Shown: in pieces, positions 46,042 through 55,727 of the stretch
Layout: each line of letters begins with the position of its first letter
How positions within the stretch are numbered: position 1 is the first letter of the stretch
Position numbers and translations under genes: made by a program
Assembly: GCA_964058845.1 (NCBI GenBank)
Contig: CAXKVR010000278.1
Span: 1 to 64,000, forward strand
DNA length: 64,000 nucleotides
Direction of reading: 5' to 3'
DNA from: Carex sylvatica
Lineage: Eukaryota; Streptophyta; Magnoliopsida; Poales; Cyperaceae
Notes under the pieces: model-generated
The model's input: only the letters and a program-made list of their open reading frames with translations
Told to the model about the DNA's origin: nothing
Database searches by the model: none

Positions 46042-46073
46042 ACAACTTTAGTCCCAAACAAATTGGGATAGGC
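46042..46073. mobile_element. Tiny SINE-like fragment with 12-bp flanking duplication
   Basis: ACTTTAGTCCCAAACAAATT continuing to GGGATAGGC resembles a conserved plant SINE segment (recalled as TTAGTCCCAAACAAGTTGGG). AAAATGAAAACA flanks it (46030-46041, 46074-46085). It is very short, so the class is tentative. Confidence 0.35.
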
Positions 46074-46299
46074 AAAATGAAAACATCATTAATTTAAAAT
46101 TGAATTTTAATAGAAAAGATAATAAATTTCAAAATTTTGTGAGTGTTTAAAATTAAAATGGTAAATACGATATTATGAATTTTAGAAGGAGAAATACGTA
46201 ATTTTGAGAATACTGAAGAATATACAATAAATTCTGCCATAAATAAAAGGGTTTTCATTAAATAGGTATTTCTATCAAACATGAAAGTAGGATATAAAA

Positions 46300-46922
46300 T
46301 GAACCATATTATTCTTCTAAATAAATTTCTTTGTTGAGATTTGTTATCATCATATCTAGAATCAGTTATTGTAATTAAAGAGACAATTGATTATATATTT
46401 ATATGTACTAAAAAAGGGAGTATTAATTACGGAGGTAAATAATTAAATCTAACTACTTAGTAGGCGATGCATTAAGGTTCAGTTATAGCTTTGCATCAAG
46501 CTGAGCTTAATTTGTTAATTGAATACTTTCGTTTAATTCAATTTTCAACGACCGTTGTCATTCTGTCATCTAGCTGTAGTAGCAAATGCTAATAACAAGG
46601 CTCTTGATTTTTTTTTGTTTAATTACAATAATTAATTACGCCAACATTTATGTCTAATAACATGCGCTGAGTCAATAGAAAGAACTTGAGTATAAAATCT
46701 TAGCAAGAAAATTTAAGGATGTGTCAAGTTTTGATATAATGGCAATAATATTTGTCAATCCGTTTTATCAATATAGATGATATAATTGGATGAATTAGGT
46801 AAATGAAAAAATATTGCCTAATTTAAGGAAAATAATTAGAGTGTATATATATATATATATATATATATCACCGCAGTAATTTTGTATGATGATTCAAGGT
46901 TGTTGCAAATTAAATTCAATTA
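46300..46922. other. Intergenic DNA with (TA)n
   Basis: A (TA)n microsatellite at 46844-46868 lies about 55 bp left of the MULE. Nothing else was recognised. Confidence 0.4.
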
Positions 46923-47489
46923 GAGAAAATGTTTTTATCCATTAACTTTTGTCCACTATTTGTCCACAGCGTTATTTAATATTGGGTTCAACTGCCATTA
47001 ATTTCTGATGGTCCCCACCTTCTAACGAACATATTTAATCCTGCCATCGCGCGACACTGTACCTTTCTTTTTTTGAATTTCATTTCCGAATCTTTCATTT
47101 CTTATCAGATCTACTCCTTCCTCTTTCGTCTCTAGGGAATATTCAAGCACGATTTTCCTTCCTCTTCCGTCGCGAGTTCTAGTTCTTCGCGATTTCCTAG
47201 TTCTTCGTGAGTTCTAGTTCAAGAGTACCTAGTTCGTCGCAAGTTTTGATCGGTACTGACTTTAATTCAAACGAAATCTTTTTTTTTTTTGTATTTTTCT
47301 TCTCTTATTCAATTTTTCTTTGCAATCACGATTTTATTTTTTTGAGATTACTGACTCAATCTCGTTGTTTAAACATGATCGCGACGTAATTTTTAGAAGT
47401 CGATCTTGATCGAATAGAATACGGTGAAATTAAAATATAGTAAGCTTTTCTGTTGAAAGTTTATGGATGTGTTTGAAATGATAATTTAT

Positions 47490-48190
47490 TATTGTAAGAT
47501 GTGTTATATAAGTTACAGCATGCAGTTAGTAATTTTGCAGAATTGACGACAGTCAAATGACATTTTTTTTTTTTGCAAGATGTGTTATATAAGTAACAGC
47601 ATGTATTTAGTAATTATACAGGATTGGCGCAAGTCAAATGATATTTTTTCTGGATGTTTGAAAATGATAATTTCTTTTTTTTGTAAGATGTGTCATATAA
47701 GTTACAACATGTATTTAGTAATTTTATAGGATTGATGACAGTCAAATGACATTTTTCTGGATTTTTGCAAATATTTTTTTTTTTTTATAAGATGTGTTAT
47801 ATAAGTAACAACATGTACTTAGTAATTATACATGATTGGCGGAAGTCAAATGATATTTTTCCTGGATGTTTGAAAATGATAATTTCTTGTTTTGTAAGAT
47901 GTGTTATATAAGTTACAACATGTATTTAGTAATTTTATAGGATTGACAACAGTCAAATGACATTTTTCTGATTTTTTACAAATGATGACTTATTTTTGTA
48001 AGATGTGTTATATTAGTTACATCATGTAGTTAGTAATTATACATGATTGGCGCAGGTCAAATGACTTCCTGGATGTTTGGATATGATAATTTATTATTTT
48101 GTAAGATGTGTTATATAAGTTACAACATGTATTTAGTAATTTTACAGGATTGGTGCAAGTCAAATAACAGTTTTACAGGATATATGTTCT
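47490..48190. repeat. ~105-bp minisatellite, seven copies, alternating types
   Basis: GATGTGTTATATAAGT occurs with its GTG at 47501, 47582, 47690, 47793, 47901, 48004 and 48109. Spacing is 81, then 108, 103, 108, 103, 105. From the second copy, units alternate between ..GACAGTCAAATGACAT.. and ..GCAAGTCAAATGATAT.., so the true unit is a dimer of about 211 bp. Confidence 0.85.
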
Positions 48191-48407
48191 TTTCTTTAAA
48201 TATTATGTATATCATTTTGTAGTATATATTGGTTTGATGTACAGTACATTTTACAGTATATATGTACTATTTTTTTATGAAATGTGTAAGTTACATTTTT
48301 ATATTAAGAAATTTACAGTATATAAGATATACAACTATATTGTTATGGAGACATTTTCTGTTTGTGTCTTACATTCTATTTCATCCAAATTTTATAGGTT
48401 TGCACCA

Positions 48408-48740
48408 ATGGAATTTAATTTGAATGAAGATTTGTCAAGTGAGAGTTCTGTTGTGAAAAATGTTTCAGAGCGTAGGGGTTTGGAGATTGATTTGAATGAT
48501 GAACCCTATTTTGTTGGAGATGTTGAAATTGAAGAATCAGCAGAGTCAGAGATTGTGGCACTGGATTTGAATGCACCAGTAGATGGAGTTTTGGATTTAG
48601 TAGATAATGAATCAGGAGCATTTGATGCATATGATAATTCCATAGTAAGTTTTCCTAGACTTGGTGATGATTTTTTTTCGGTTGAAGAAGCACACAACTT
48701 TTTTGAACTCCAGTTTGAGACTCCAGTGAAGCATCCATGA
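48408..48740 (+). pseudogene. Truncated FAR1/FRS-type N-terminal exon of the MULE protein
   Basis: The ATG at 48408 follows an acceptor-like TTTTATAG at 48397 and opens 110 codons. The first 75 residues are acidic with repeated DLN words (MEFNLNEDLSSESS, EIDLNDEP, ALDLNAPVDG). Near the end, PRLGDDFFSVEEAHNFF matches the start of the FAR1 DNA-binding domain (P-x-G-x-x-F-x-S-x-E-E-A-x-x-F). It then breaks off before the zinc-binding residues, and the central MULE transposase part is missing. FAR1/FRS proteins derive from MULE transposases, so this module is expected here. Confidence 0.6.
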
Positions 48741-48829
48741 TTTTTTATTTTGCCATATTTAACTGTAAGTTATTATGTAATATTGTATATTATTTAATTG
48801 AATGTAATCTATATTAAAGTTCAGTCATT

Positions 48830-51016
48830 TTGAAATTTTTTTTTTGTTTAATTCATATTGGGATGCATGATTACGATGAAAAGGCAGCGTGTCTGGCCCT
48901 TCCTCAATTGTTTGGGCCACAATTTGACACTGTTAAATGGCTATTTATTCCCATATGCAAAAAAAATCATTGGATGCTTTTTGTGGTGGATATTCCTTTG
49001 GTGAAGGTGCAGTACTACTCGTCAGTTGGAGATGTTAATACGTACTTTGATTACTTCTAGCACAGTATAAAATGGTTGAAGGAATTTCTTGCCTGGAGGA
49101 TGATCGCACGAGAATATGCCAAAAAGTTCCAGTATAGCAAGCTATACTTCTTAAACCTTTGTTATACTCTGTCAATTCAGATAGCAAGTGCACTATCCTG
49201 TCGTTGAGTATGCTCAGGTATCGATCCACAGGGACGGAATAAAAACACTGGACTTATCTTAAAATCACTTAAGATTCTAGAAGTGAGAGAAATTGGTTTG
49301 GTTTTAGTTCTAACAATTCTACTGATTAAAAGATAGTAAAAGATAATTAAAGTTGTTTTCAATTGATAAAAAGGAGTTTCCAGGGTTCAGATTTCATTTC
49401 TGTTCAGTCTCAAGGCGTACGGCCCGTACAGATTCCCGTACGGTCCGTATGGCACCTCAAGTTAATGCTGCAGCTACTGTTTCCTGTGTTGATACTGTGT
49501 TTAGGGTTTCTTTTGACCAGATCTAGATACCTAACCTCAACTTTCGCATTTTGGCCTGATACCCGATTACCGGACTCAAGTACTTCCCTCTTAGATGCGT
49601 TAAACCTCAACTTTCGTATTTTGGCCTAATTTATCTAAGTTATTTGTTAGTTTACTAAAAGTATCCAAGGACTTTCGCCTCAAGGAAAGTTTCGCCTTTC
49701 GGGTACTCCTTGGTTTCACCCTACTTCATATACTTTATTCGGTTGGAATGAATTTCATAGACTTGGCTCCACACTTAGATGTGCGCATTCATCTAACGGG
49801 ATGACTAATCAGATTCAAGCAAGCACAAATAGAGCAATAAAAATACTACATAACAAAGTAAAAACCAAGCGTTCAACACAAAATCATAGTAGCATACAAG
49901 CAAAACTAAACTAGAAACTACATCTTACCCCTAGAAACAAAGTAAATTAGCTACTCATATTCATGAGATAGCACAAATAACAAGGAATAAAAGAGTTCAT
50001 GACAAAACAGTGGAAAATCCGAAGATCCGTGGAGAAACTCCCGTTCTTCCCCTCCTCTTCCTCTTTTCCCCTTGTCCGAAAACCTAGCAAGAATGAATGA
50101 TAGAATGAATCCCCCAAAGTTATTGATTGATTGCCTATTAATCCCCTTTCCTGCTGTGGAATATCTCCTTTAATGCCCCAGATCACGCCTGGAGGGGTTT
50201 CCTTTTCGGCTCCTCAAATCGTGCTCAATTCAGATTCCAGCTGGATTTTCCGAATCAGCATTGTACGGCCCGTACGAGATCCCGTACGGCCCGTATGCCT
50301 GGGCTTTGACTTGGAGACTTTGTGCCTCTGTTGTGGATCCTTCTGTGTGGTTGGGCAGTTCTTGTACGGCCCGCACAGAATATCATACGGGCCGTATGAA
50401 AAGTTGTCAGAACCAGTTTTTCGCCCTTTTTCCTGCAAAATACCAAACAAAACATAGCAGTACCACATTTCATCGAAATATAAGTAAAAAGTCCACATTA
50501 ATAGGCTTTAAAGCACAGGTTTCATTGTAAATTAGGGCCATAATTCAGATATAATATGGAGATATCAGAGGACTTGTGAGTTTTTTTAAAAAAAATTAGT
50601 AATTGAAATGCATTAACTATTTAATAGTTTTGTAAAATATACCTGTTAGTTTACAGTATTTCATACCAAATTTTATTTCAGCAAATCCATAGTGGAAGGA
50701 TGTTGATATCAAAGAAGAAGATTGCCCTAAATAAATTTCAGGGTCAATGGATTGTGTTGTGTTTCTTCTCCGTTATGTGTACAACATAATAACAGAGACT
50801 CCTATGAAATTCAGCCATGTAATTTATTATAATTTGTAATTTTACGATGTTATTAGTACTTGTATTTATATTAAATTATCTCAGCTAGATAACAATTCCA
50901 ATTTATAAACTTTTTTTATATTTTCCTTGTAGGTTGATATTAGCAAAGAACATATTGTTCTAGTTATGAGGCTACTGACTCATCCGAACAATATGAAACA
51001 AAGGGTGATGAAGTGA
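48830..51016 (+). pseudogene. ULP1-like cysteine protease domain, interrupted and inactive
   Basis: Segment 1 (48830-49060) contains VKWLFIPICKKNHWMLFVVD, the ULP1/C48 block with the catalytic His. The following position, normally Asp in a Y-D-S word, reads YYSS. Coding-like sequence continues to about 49142 in another frame, then an LTR-like insertion intervenes. Segment 2 (to 50818) reads WKDVDIKEEDCPK, an in-frame stop at 50732, then SGSMDCVVFLLRYVYNI with the catalytic Cys codon at 50753. A GT at 50819 and AG at 50932 bound a small intron; segment 3 is 50933-51016. The Asp change, stop, frame breaks and insertion make it a pseudogene. Family members remove SUMO-like modifiers. Confidence 0.7.
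49143..50551 (-). mobile_element. LTR-like insertion inside the ULP1 pseudogene, CGTACGGCCCGTACG dyads
   Basis: The head AGCAAGTGCACTATCC..CAGGTATCGATCCACAGGGA parallels 19191-20894. A shared middle word is CTTACCCCTAGAAACAAAG versus CTAAACCCCTAGAGAGAGA. GC-rich dyads occur three times in pairs: GTACGGCCCGTAC..CCGTACGGTCCGTATGG (49427-49452), GTACGGCCCGTACG..CCGTACGGCCCGTATG (50263-50299) and GTACGGCCCGCAC..CATACGGGCCGTATG (50363-50399). It has no coding frame. Borders are set where ULP1-like coding resumes; no clean 5-bp duplication was found. Confidence 0.5.
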
Positions 51017-51169
51017 TACTTTGCATTAGTTGGTTTATGTTTTGGTTTATGTTTAGGTGAACAGTGTGTTTGTGAATTTGCTTATGATATACTTTTACAC
51101 TGGTATATGTTGAATATTGCTATGTTTTTATACTGGTATATGGTGGACAAAGGACAGATGGTGCCTATT

Positions 51170-51850
51170 TTTGTAAGATGTGTTATATAAGTTACAGTAT
51201 TGCGGTAGTAATTTTACAGGATTGACGCAAGTCAAATGAAAGTTTTTCTGAATGTTTGAAAATGATAATTATATTTTTATATTATTTGTTGCGTAAGTAA
51301 CATCATGGAGTTAGTAATTTTACAGGATTGACGCAAGTCTAATGACAGTGTTCCTGGATGGTTGAAAATGACAATTACGTTTTTATAATATTTGTTACAT
51401 AAGTTATAGCATTGATTTATTAATTTTACAGCATTGATTTTGCAGTGAGAGCCTGAAGGAAAATATTATGAAATTTTAAAAAAAATTTAAAATTTAAAAT
51501 TTTGTGGAAAAAATATATTTTTGAGGTTTATTTGAAAAAATGCCATTTTGTAGATAATTTTCGAGTTTAGAATGTTCTAGAACTTTTTGTAAAATTATCA
51601 GTAACCGCAAACAACTGACATTAACCGCAAATAACTTTCATTAACTGATAATAAGAAAAGTACATTTAGTTGCCAAGTGGTCCCGCACGAAGTATAATTA
51701 GTTGCCAAGTTGGCCAAGATGCAAACCGTTAATAAAAGTTTTTGGATGTTTGAAATTTTTGATTACGTTTTTTATAAGATTGTTTTTATAAGTTACAGCA
51801 TTGAATTATTAAATTTACAGAATTCGCACAGGTCAAATGACAGTTTTTCT
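51170..51850. repeat. Further copies of the MULE minisatellite, right side
   Basis: TGTAAGATGTGTTATATAAG (51173), then diverged units near 51285, 51390 and 51765 with TTAGTAATTTTACAGGATTG and GCAAGTCAAATGA words. They lie in the same orientation as 47490-48190. Confidence 0.7.
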
Positions 51851-52171
51851 GTGGACATATGATGGACAAATTTATGTGGATAATTGGACACTTCCAATTA
51901 ATTAATATTTTTTGTTTTGCGCAACTCAGAGCTGCGCATGAGTTTTCAGCTCAAATATGCTCAGATTGATTTGAAACAGAGAAAAACTCATGGGTAGCTT
52001 TGTGATGCGCATAACTTGAACCACGGTGTGAATGTGGTAAGTTTTGATTTTTTTTTTCAAATCGATGATAATGTAATTTTTCGAAATATTAAGGTGGTAG
52101 CTACAAAAATTCCGTTTTGGTCATCACCATCGACACATCATATTTAATAAATTATTAATTCAAATATAAAT

Positions 52172-52559
52172 GAGGAGAGTTCCAATGCCTCATGCCTTTA
52201 ATATTTCATCATACCTCATATGTCATATCTTCGTTTTCAAAGTCTAAATTGTCGATTCGAACCGTTCAACATGATATCTGTACTAAAATATGATTAGGGA
52301 TGAAATTTTATAATTTTTGAAATTTTTTTGCTATTTTTTAAGATGGATAGAAAATCAATGTTTTTTGAATGGTTCAAAAACAGTGATTTTGTAACTATCT
52401 TAAAAAATAGTAAAAAAATTTCAAAAAATATAAAATTTCATATCCATGCATATTTTAATATAAATATTATGTTGAACGGTTCGGATTGACAATTTGAACT
52501 TCGAAAACAAAGATATAAAATATAAAATATGAAAGAGATGAGACATTGAAACCCTCCTC
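52172..52559. mobile_element. MULE-type foldback element, 9-bp flanks
   Basis: AATATAAAT (52163-52171) and AATATGAAT (52560-52568) differ at one base. Ends GAGGAGAGTTCCAATGCCTC and, from the right on the complement, GAGGAGGGTTTCAATGTCTC. Inner words TTCGAACCGTTCAACATGAT and CTATTTTTTAAGATGGATAG place it in the foldback superfamily. Confidence 0.8.
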
Positions 52560-53160
52560 AATATGAATATATTATACAAATGGTTGTGATAATATAAACA
52601 AAGTATTAATTTGGGCACTATATTTAAACTCATATATATACTTTACAGCACAAATTCCTCATAAGCTACTTGACTTATATGGGTGCTCAGATAAGAATTT
52701 TTTAATTAATTATGGCAAATTATAAAGAGCGGTACTACAATTGATGTCCACAAAAATTTGAAAGAACCGACAAGTGTGGAAAATAAACGAGTTTAAATTG
52801 TCCAAAAGCGTTTGAATTTGAAATGGTTCTAAGAGATTTGATGTCCATAAATATCTGAATGTACCCAAAAGTGTGGAAAATAAACGAGCTCAAACTGTCT
52901 CCAAAGCCTTTGGATTGAAATGGTACATGGAAATAATCAGACCTTGTTTTTCTATCGACAATTTTTTTTTAAAGAAAAGTAAAAATCTAGCCTTCTAATT
53001 TTATCCGACAAAAGTTAAATTGCATCGTCAAATTATGAGCTCAACCTTTAATCATTATAAGCCCACAATGTTTTGATTTCAAGGCCCATGCTTTATTCTA
53101 GCCCAATATTATAATTACAGTCCAAACCATATGGAATTTTGAATTAGTTGGTTCAACGAG

Positions 53161-53354
53161 TTCAGATCCAGTGAAGTAACTCAATCTTTGGATTTTAAAT
53201 CGGGACCGTCCGATTCGAATCCGTGACAATAAGTGGAGTGCACATATCTCGAGAGATGAATTTAAATCACGAAGCAATCTTGAGCGACGGATTCAAATCG
53301 GACGGTCTCGATTCAAAACTCAAAGATTGGGTTACTTTAGGGGATCCTGACCCT
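53161..53354. mobile_element. MULE-type foldback MITE with 11-bp target duplication
   Basis: GGTTCAACGAG occurs at 53150-53160 and 53355-53365. Arms TTCAGATCCAGTGAAGTAAC.. and, from the right on the complement, GGTCAGGATCCCCTAAAGTAAC-like pair through CAATCTTTG..TTT.AATCG.GACCGTCCGA. Confidence 0.85.
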
Positions 53355-53455
53355 GGTTCAACGAGGTCAAACAAAAAATTGTACAATCTTTTTTTTAATT
53401 TTTTTGCATGTACCAGTGAAGTTTCAGTGACTGAGCTTAAACCCCCCTGAATTTT

Positions 53456-53639
53456 GAATTCGCATCCTCTGAGATATCTCATATTTTATATTTTGCATGA
53501 CTTTTTGGAAAATATCAACCGTTCAAAGACGTTCTGCACAAATCTCAAAGATCAAACAATACTGGCCCTACGCTATCCCTGAATAGGCACCGGACACGTA
53601 GGTCGCGCAAAATATGAGATATCTCAGGGGATGCGCACT
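53456..53639. mobile_element. MULE-type foldback MITE with 10-bp target duplication
   Basis: CCTGAATTTT occurs at 53446-53455 and 53640-53649. Arms GAATTCGCATCCTCTGAGAT and, from the right on the complement, AGTGCGCATCCCCTGAGAT continue ATCTCATATTTT. Termini resemble 769 and 7866. Confidence 0.85.
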
Positions 53640-53649
53640 CCTGAATTTT

Positions 53650-55727
53650 CCCAAAGATCTCCAGAATTTTTAAATTTTCAGAAAAATTTAATAATTTACT
53701 TGATTGACATGACTAGCAAAAACTTTTTGAATACGTCACTGATACTTATGTATGGTAGGGTTTATGAATTAGAAGCCAGATAGCAGCCATTTGGAGGGGC
53801 TACTGGTAAATGTAGATTTATGGATTTGGAAGAGTAGAAATGGGAGGTTAAGCGGTGCATCATTCCAGCAACCTTTCTCAAATTTTTATTTGGTTATCCT
53901 TTTCTTAAAAGCGACAATCTTATTCTCTCATGTGCCAATGAGAAATAAATTATGTTATACAGTAGAAATGCATCCCATATGGAGTTTTGAATAAACAAAA
54001 CCAGCCGGTCCAGATCCGGATCGGACCACCTGTGAGATCAATCCGGGGTTTAAATCCGTGCCCATCCGGATCAGGGTCATGGGACGGGTCTAGTTCGGGT
54101 TTGGGTTATTTTTCTCTATTAGAATCGTACCAATCTGACCGGTTCAAAATCTGTGAACTGTTTTAGTCCGAGCTGTGAATATCCCGGACCAATCCGGACT
54201 AATCCTAACCAAACTTGGACTAATCCTGACCAATTTAGATCAAATCCGGACCAAACTCAAACGAAAACTAGCAAACCCGGACTAAATCGGACCAAGTCCG
54301 TTTGCAAAACTCTAATCCCATTAAATTCTATTTAATTAAATATCTTTTTTCCCTTTAAAAGAATTATATAACACTATTGTTGGATATATTATAAATGTGA
54401 TGTAATGTGTATGAGACTTATAATTAATCTTATCTACTGCTTTAAAAATATTAGATAGATTAATCAAGAAATTAAAGCAGATAGAGCATCACCAAATTTG
54501 ATATTTTATTTTTTTTCCATTTCGTTATGAAATGTATTTTGAGGTTTATAGACTTATATTTTCAACAACATATAACAAAATAATGATTTGAACTTCCATG
54601 TTTACCTTATTAAACTAACATGATTTGGAAATAAAAGTTTCCACCCAAGAGTAATTCCGAATATCAGGAAAAAGGTACCTTGGTTCCAACAAATGCCTGT
54701 ATAATCAATGTTAATATTTTTTTTTTTAGAAAAAAGATCAATGCTAATTATTGACTCGCTGTTTTCTTACAACTTACGTCAAGATGTAAAACTTCCAAGT
54801 TATACAATCAGTATGAATTTGAAAACGGTGTAATCAAAAGAAAACTTTTGAAAGCATACAGAAAATTTATATATTATCGCACCTGAGATATGAAGTATTT
54901 ATATGTAAAAGGTTCAGAGCTTCAAATTCCGGATTCAAATTCTAACAAATTGAATTGTTATTGAAATATTGAAGGTTAGACGACTTGCAGTACTTACAGC
55001 TTTTATAATAAAATAAATTTAATACCTCTCTAAAATAGGATACCAGTATATGTTAAAAGCCCTAGCTAACTATTGAGTGAACTGTAAAAACTCTCTGTAA
55101 AAGAGAACTTAGAAAGAAAGAAAAAAAATAAACTTAAACATCCTTGGCACAATCTTTCTTCAAGAGATCAAATTCAAAACCCAATATCCTACAACTGATG
55201 TCAGTTTACTGATGCAGCTTCAGAGTGATTCAGATATCAGTTATCAGCCAGCTGTGTAATATATACTTAGAAGGGGGTCTACATGCACATATACACTGTT
55301 TTCACAGATAACTGAGTCGCCTGAGTAAGCCTTATATCTTGATATTCTCTTAATAGGCCCAATAAAAATAATCCAGGCCCAATAAAATGCATAGGACCAA
55401 TAAAATAGTCCTGACAAGTGACCACTGTATATAAAACCCAATGCAAATATTTAAATCTACCTCAAAATTCAAACCTATATTTAAATTCAAACTTATACTA
55501 ATTTTTTAAAGAGTACAGTGTAGTTCCCTAAGAAAAAACAGCAACAGAGAAACTCATGGAAGCATATTGGATATATTTACCGCATTTCCAATTACCAATT
55601 TTGTGTTTGTAATTTTGTATTCCTACACAATCTCATACCAGTATAAGAAAAGAAATAGGAATCAGTAATTCATCTCTGTACTTTTCTTTTTAACATATTC
55701 CTACCCTTTCATTTTAAACATTGGTAC
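53650..55727. other. Intergenic DNA with a degenerate CCGGACYAATC array
   Basis: At about 54000-54305 words such as CCGGACCAATCCGGACTAAT and TGGACTAATCCTGACCAA recur at short, irregular spacing. The remainder is AT-rich. No gene is supported between here and the PUP stop codon. Confidence 0.45.

Larger units (their letters stand above)
46923..51894 (+). mobile_element. Kaonashi-type MULE (about 5 kb) with FAR1-like and ULP1-like remnants
   Basis: Imperfect TIRs: ..TTATCCATTAACTTTTGTCC..TTTGTCCACAG (left) and, from the right on the complement, ..TTATCCACATAAATTTGTCC..TATGTCCACAG. CAATTA flanks both ends (46917-46922, 51895-51900), possibly the core of an 8-9-bp duplication. Order inside: C/T-rich leader with GCGAGTTCTAGTTCTTCG words (47150-47230), a ~105-bp minisatellite, a FAR1-like exon, ULP1 protease exons split by an LTR-like insertion, and further minisatellite copies. 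MULEs that carry ULP1-like protease genes are known in plants as Kaonashi elements; this copy has lost its transposase core. Confidence 0.65.

Noticed and set aside
48506..48697. Minus-strand frames opposite the FAR1-like exon
   Set aside because: They are antisense shadows of a frame with clear FAR1 and DLN words.
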